This document shows positions 61,536 to 64,000 of a stretch of DNA of 64,000 nucleotides, piece by piece; the stretch's first letter is position 1; the number at the start of each line of letters is the position of its first letter. The notes below the pieces were generated by a model. That model saw nothing but the letters and a program-made list of their open reading frames with translations, made no database searches and had not been told where the DNA came from. A program made the translations under genes and the position numbers. Origin of the DNA: Verrucomicrobiota bacterium (GTDB lineage Bacteria; Verrucomicrobiota; Verrucomicrobiia; Verrucomicrobiales; V1-33). The stretch is from NCBI GenBank assembly GCA_003402705.1, contig QQNF01000002.1, forward strand, positions 102,584 to 166,583, read 5' to 3'.

Positions 61536-62371
61536 TTGGCTGACGAAGTTGCAGTGACGTTGCTTCCGGCGGGTGGCAGCTTCTTGGCTCTTGAGTTTTC
61601 CGATCACTGGTTGGAGTCTCATCTGCTGATGCCATTGCACCCCGAATCCCAACAGATGATCGAAGCGGTCGAAAGCCTTTCCGGTCGGATGGTCCATGTG
61701 ACGGAGGATCCGGAGCTAAAGGTGATGGCGACGATCACCACCGCCCGCGGAGCCGCACCCGCGCACTTTCTGCGCTATCGGCCGGGCACGCGGGCCGTGG
61801 ATTACCTTGTGGCATACCAGCTCGGGTTTCTGGTCCGGTTGTTTTCCTGCCCTGCGGAGGAGAGATTCGAGGTGATGGCGAGTCCCGCCGAGCAGGAAGA
61901 AGGAATGAAAGCTCTTGGACTCGGTGGTTTGCCGGCGGACTTCGCTCACTGCATGGTTGACCAGATCGTAGTCCAACTGCGCACGTATTCTGTCGGATTT
62001 CGAGTGGACCAGTGGATCCGGAGCCATTGTCCAGGGTTGAGGGAACAGCAGGAGCACGCGATCCGTTCTCAGCTCGCCGAGAACGCCCAAGCCCTCGCAC
62101 CGGAGATCCGAGAGATGTTTCCGAAAGGGCTGGTGGATGCGAACACGGCGATGAACGCCGCCTTTGCGATGGTGTGGGGGAGATTCTGGGGGATCCACGC
62201 CATTCAATCGCCTTCAAGGCTCTCGGATACGGCGGGAAGGCGAAAGAGTTGATCGAGGTGCTGGAAGAGACGCCCGACGATCCGCGCTCCGATCGGACCC
62301 TGATCGCAGGATGGGCCAAAGCGCTCGGGTTGGGCGGCTGTTTCCATTTTCAGACCCACCAATTCTCCTGA
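61536..62371 (+). pseudogene. Unknown gene with a single-base frameshift
   Basis: A frame from TTG 61536 runs naturally (LAPAGGSF-like start, YLVAYQLGFLVRLFSCPAEE) to about residue 218, then drifts into implausible sequence and stops at 62252. The other frame continues naturally from Asp at 62192 (GDPRHSIAFKALGYGGKAKE, then ELIEVLEETPDD) and ends with TGA at 62369-62371. Adding one G to the five-G run at 62188-62192 joins the two into about 279 residues. No family or catalytic motif is recognised. The stop overlaps the next start (TGATG), so the two genes were coupled. It may be a true mutation, phase variation or a sequencing/assembly error. Confidence 0.6.
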
Positions 62372-63453
62372 TGGCCGACCATCTTCATGAAGTCCATTTG
62401 TCGCTCGCCGAGTTCGACCGCAGTCAATTGCCCGAATCCCAGCGTGATCTGCGGGGTGATGAATTTCGTCGCGCGGTGCAGGATCATTTGATAGCCGAAT
62501 TCATCGACGGAGCTGGAGCCGCCGAGGTCGTGATCACAGGTGATCGGATCATCATCCGCTGGGTGGATACGGCTGAAGCCGGACCGATGACCGGGCGTGG
62601 CATTGAGTTCCTTAAGGCGGGGGACTACAAGAAGGGAATCACAACGCTGCGAATGGCGCTCAAGCGAGATCCTGCGGATGCGGACGCGCTGTTCAATCTG
62701 GCTATGGCGCTGAGTGACCAACGGGAAGTGGATGAGTCGGTGGAGCTATTGAGGAAACTGTTAGCGGATCACCCGAGGCACGAGCAAGCCTGGGTGGCGC
62801 TCGGGGTGGCACATGCTCGCCAGAACAACGATGCGGATGCCATCGAAGCGCTTCGTATGGCGGTGGCGCTCAATCCGAATGACGGGTACTCGCACAAGAA
62901 TCTGGGCGCGATTCTCTCCCGCTCCGGAGCCCGCGCGGAAGGTATCGAGCATTTACGCCGCGCGACCGTGCTGCTCCCTTCGGATCCAGCGACTTGGCTC
63001 AATTTTGGTCTGGCTCTTGAGGACGATGACGAACTCGCGGAGGCTGATGAAGCTTATTTGAAGGTGATCGCCCTCGATCCGACCGGGCAGATCGGTCAGC
63101 GCGCCGAGAGGGGTCGGAGCCAGATCGCCGAGAAGACCTTTCGTGGACGCGGTGGAGATTTGCGGGCGGACGCCTTTTCCTACTGCCTCGGTGCCTTGGA
63201 AAGATTCGAAGGGATGCCGAAATCGGAGATTCAGAAAATCACTTTCGAGATCGCGATGCTCGGGAGGCGGGGGCTGGATGTGAATGATCCGGCGCAGAAA
63301 TACTCGCTGACCTCTGTTTCCGGAACGTTTTCCGGGCTCCAGTTGCTTTGCATCGAGTACGTGGGTTTCCAGCTGGTGGATCCATCCGTCGATATCGGAT
63401 TTGATCTGTCGGCGGAGTACGCAGAGGCCCGTAAGGCGCATGGGACGAGGTAA
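62371..63453 (+). CDS. Tetratricopeptide-repeat protein
   Basis: This 360-residue protein has an N-terminal region of unknown fold (residues 1-70) and about five TPR units over residues 75-240 (GIEFLKAGDYKKGITTLRMA, ADALFNLAMALSDQREVDES, AWVALGVAHARQNNDADAIE, YSHKNLGAILSRSGARAEG, TWLNFGLALEDDDELAEADE), followed by an unknown C-terminal domain of about 110 residues. TPRs bind other proteins. Its start overlaps the stop of the preceding (frameshifted) gene by 1 nt, so the two form a module. Composition matches the foreign-looking island. Confidence 0.8.
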   Translation: MADHLHEVHLSLAEFDRSQLPESQRDLRGDEFRRAVQDHLIAEFIDGAGAAEVVITGDRIIIRWVDTAEAGPMTGRGIEFLKAGDYKKGITTLRMALKRDPADADALFNLAMALSDQREVDESVELLRKLLADHPRHEQAWVALGVAHARQNNDADAIEALRMAVALNPNDGYSHKNLGAILSRSGARAEGIEHLRRATVLLPSDPATWLNFGLALEDDDELAEADEAYLKVIALDPTGQIGQRAERGRSQIAEKTFRGRGGDLRADAFSYCLGALERFEGMPKSEIQKITFEIAMLGRRGLDVNDPAQKYSLTSVSGTFSGLQLLCIEYVGFQLVDPSVDIGFDLSAEYAEARKAHGTR

Positions 63454-63584
63454 TCAATGCGCCTTATTGGGCAGGTGTTTCGAAGGGGACGGACTAACGG
63501 TGATGGTTGAGGTGGGGCGGGAGCCCTACCTGATGCGTTGGTGCGGTACCGGTACGGTGTTTTTGAGGCGGAGCGGTGCGTGAT

Positions 63585-63750
63585 TCAGAAGGCCCATTTG
63601 AGGGCGAGGGCGGCGAAAGGGGCGGGGTCGAGGTTGGAGGAGGAGAGGACGCGGGCGGAGGAGTCGCGGAATTCGATATCGCCTGCGAAGGCTAGGCCGG
63701 AGCGTGCGCTGATGCGCCAGTGTGGGCCGAGGCGGCGTTCGATGCTGAGG
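63585..63750 (-). pseudogene. 3' fragment of an outer-membrane barrel gene
   Basis: Read on the minus strand, about 54 residues run in frame to TGA (63585-63587) and end LALKWAF, with the C-terminal Phe and alternating pattern of an outer-membrane barrel (SIERRLGPHWRISARSGLAF, then DIEFRDSS). Upstream, toward 63750 and beyond, the sequence is no longer related. The fragment abuts a folA fragment that reads on the plus strand. Confidence 0.65.
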
Positions 63751-64000
63751 GCGGTGGGGGCGGAGGTGGTCGGGTCGGTGGAAGCGCTGGATGGGCTGGG
63801 ACTTGAGGGCGATGTGTTCGTGATCGGGGGAGCGGAGGTTTACGGGTTGCTGCTGGAGCGGTGTGAATCGGTGTATCTAACGGTGCTGGCGGGGCCCGCG
63901 GAGGGCGATGCGTTCATGCCGGTGTTTGAGGAGGCGTTTCCGGTGATGGAGGTGAACGAGGTGCAGGCGGGGGTTGCGGAGTGGCGGCGGTACAGGAGGG
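63742..64000 (+). pseudogene. folA: folA fragment lacking its 5' half, continuing past the window
   Basis: From about 63760 the plus strand encodes the C-terminal half of dihydrofolate reductase: EVVGSVEAL, the NADPH-loop motif VFVIGGAEVY, CESVYLTVLAG, and DAFMPVFEE, reaching WRRYRR at the window edge. The N-terminal half (substrate site and first catalytic residues) is missing, since upstream is an unrelated barrel fragment. An ATG at 63742 is in frame but would give a protein without the active site. If the true left end is elsewhere, this is an assembly join. Confidence 0.7.

Overview
The window looks like a chromosomal segment of a high-GC member of the Verrucomicrobiota, probably Verrucomicrobiales (Luteolibacter/Haloferula-like). 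This is inferred from gene content: a cytochrome-c/DUF1549-DUF1553/DUF1501 operon, a giant autotransporter-associated beta-strand repeat protein, a PEP-CTERM protein, LamG plus thrombospondin-3-like secreted proteins, SHD1-thioredoxin, DUF5722 and many lipoproteins. No rRNA, tRNA, CRISPR array, IS transposase or phage genes were seen.

Layout: 1-3967 is the end of a gliding-type ABC exporter operon (permease C-terminus, GldG-like subunit, DUF4340), closed by a clear terminator. 4095-5596 holds a TolB-like propeller and a lipoprotein. 5861-10204 is a 1447-residue secreted beta-helix protein. 10432-18674 is a periplasmic redox cluster: a cytochrome-c lipoprotein converging on the operon DUF1501 > PPC-type > DUF1549/DUF1553 > cytochrome-c/WD40. 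18750-21810 carries a DUF1254 protein and an acyltransferase-3 membrane protein with ankyrin repeats inserted. 21974-29771 reads forward: a small lipoprotein, two outer-membrane barrels (one OprB-like), an OB-fold protein, an amino-acid ABC permease and ATPase, a polysaccharide deacetylase and an unrecognised Ca-loop protein. 30372-39898 is mixed: esterase, Aas-like AMP ligase, flavoprotein, GluQ, DUF5722 and PEP-CTERM. 40036-41477 is modAB. 41482-43402 is phoR/phoB with a Pho-box-like repeat upstream. 43478-51900 has an SDR, SHD1-thioredoxin, HrpB and a mosaic LamG protein. 52047-58284 has a macro-domain protein, a CoA-transferase, accBC and a three-domain trypsin-like protein.

Region 58438-63453 differs. 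The plus strand up to here, and again after about 63480, is strongly G-rich over C whichever strand is coding. This block lacks that skew and looks like a recent insertion. It carries an RHH antitoxin with a truncated VapC toxin, a fusion protein (PD-(D/E)XK-like nuclease, DUF2075 helicase, LexA/UmuD-type autoprotease), and a frameshifted unknown gene coupled to a TPR gene. The fusion protein is the best candidate for an undescribed system: a helicase-nuclease that could be switched by SOS-like self-cleavage. The window ends at a junction where the 3' end of an outer-membrane protein gene abuts a folA gene lacking its 5' half.

Start codons: Shine-Dalgarno sequences are weak or absent in front of many genes, so several starts were chosen from signal peptides, gene overlaps and domain boundaries, and are stated as such.
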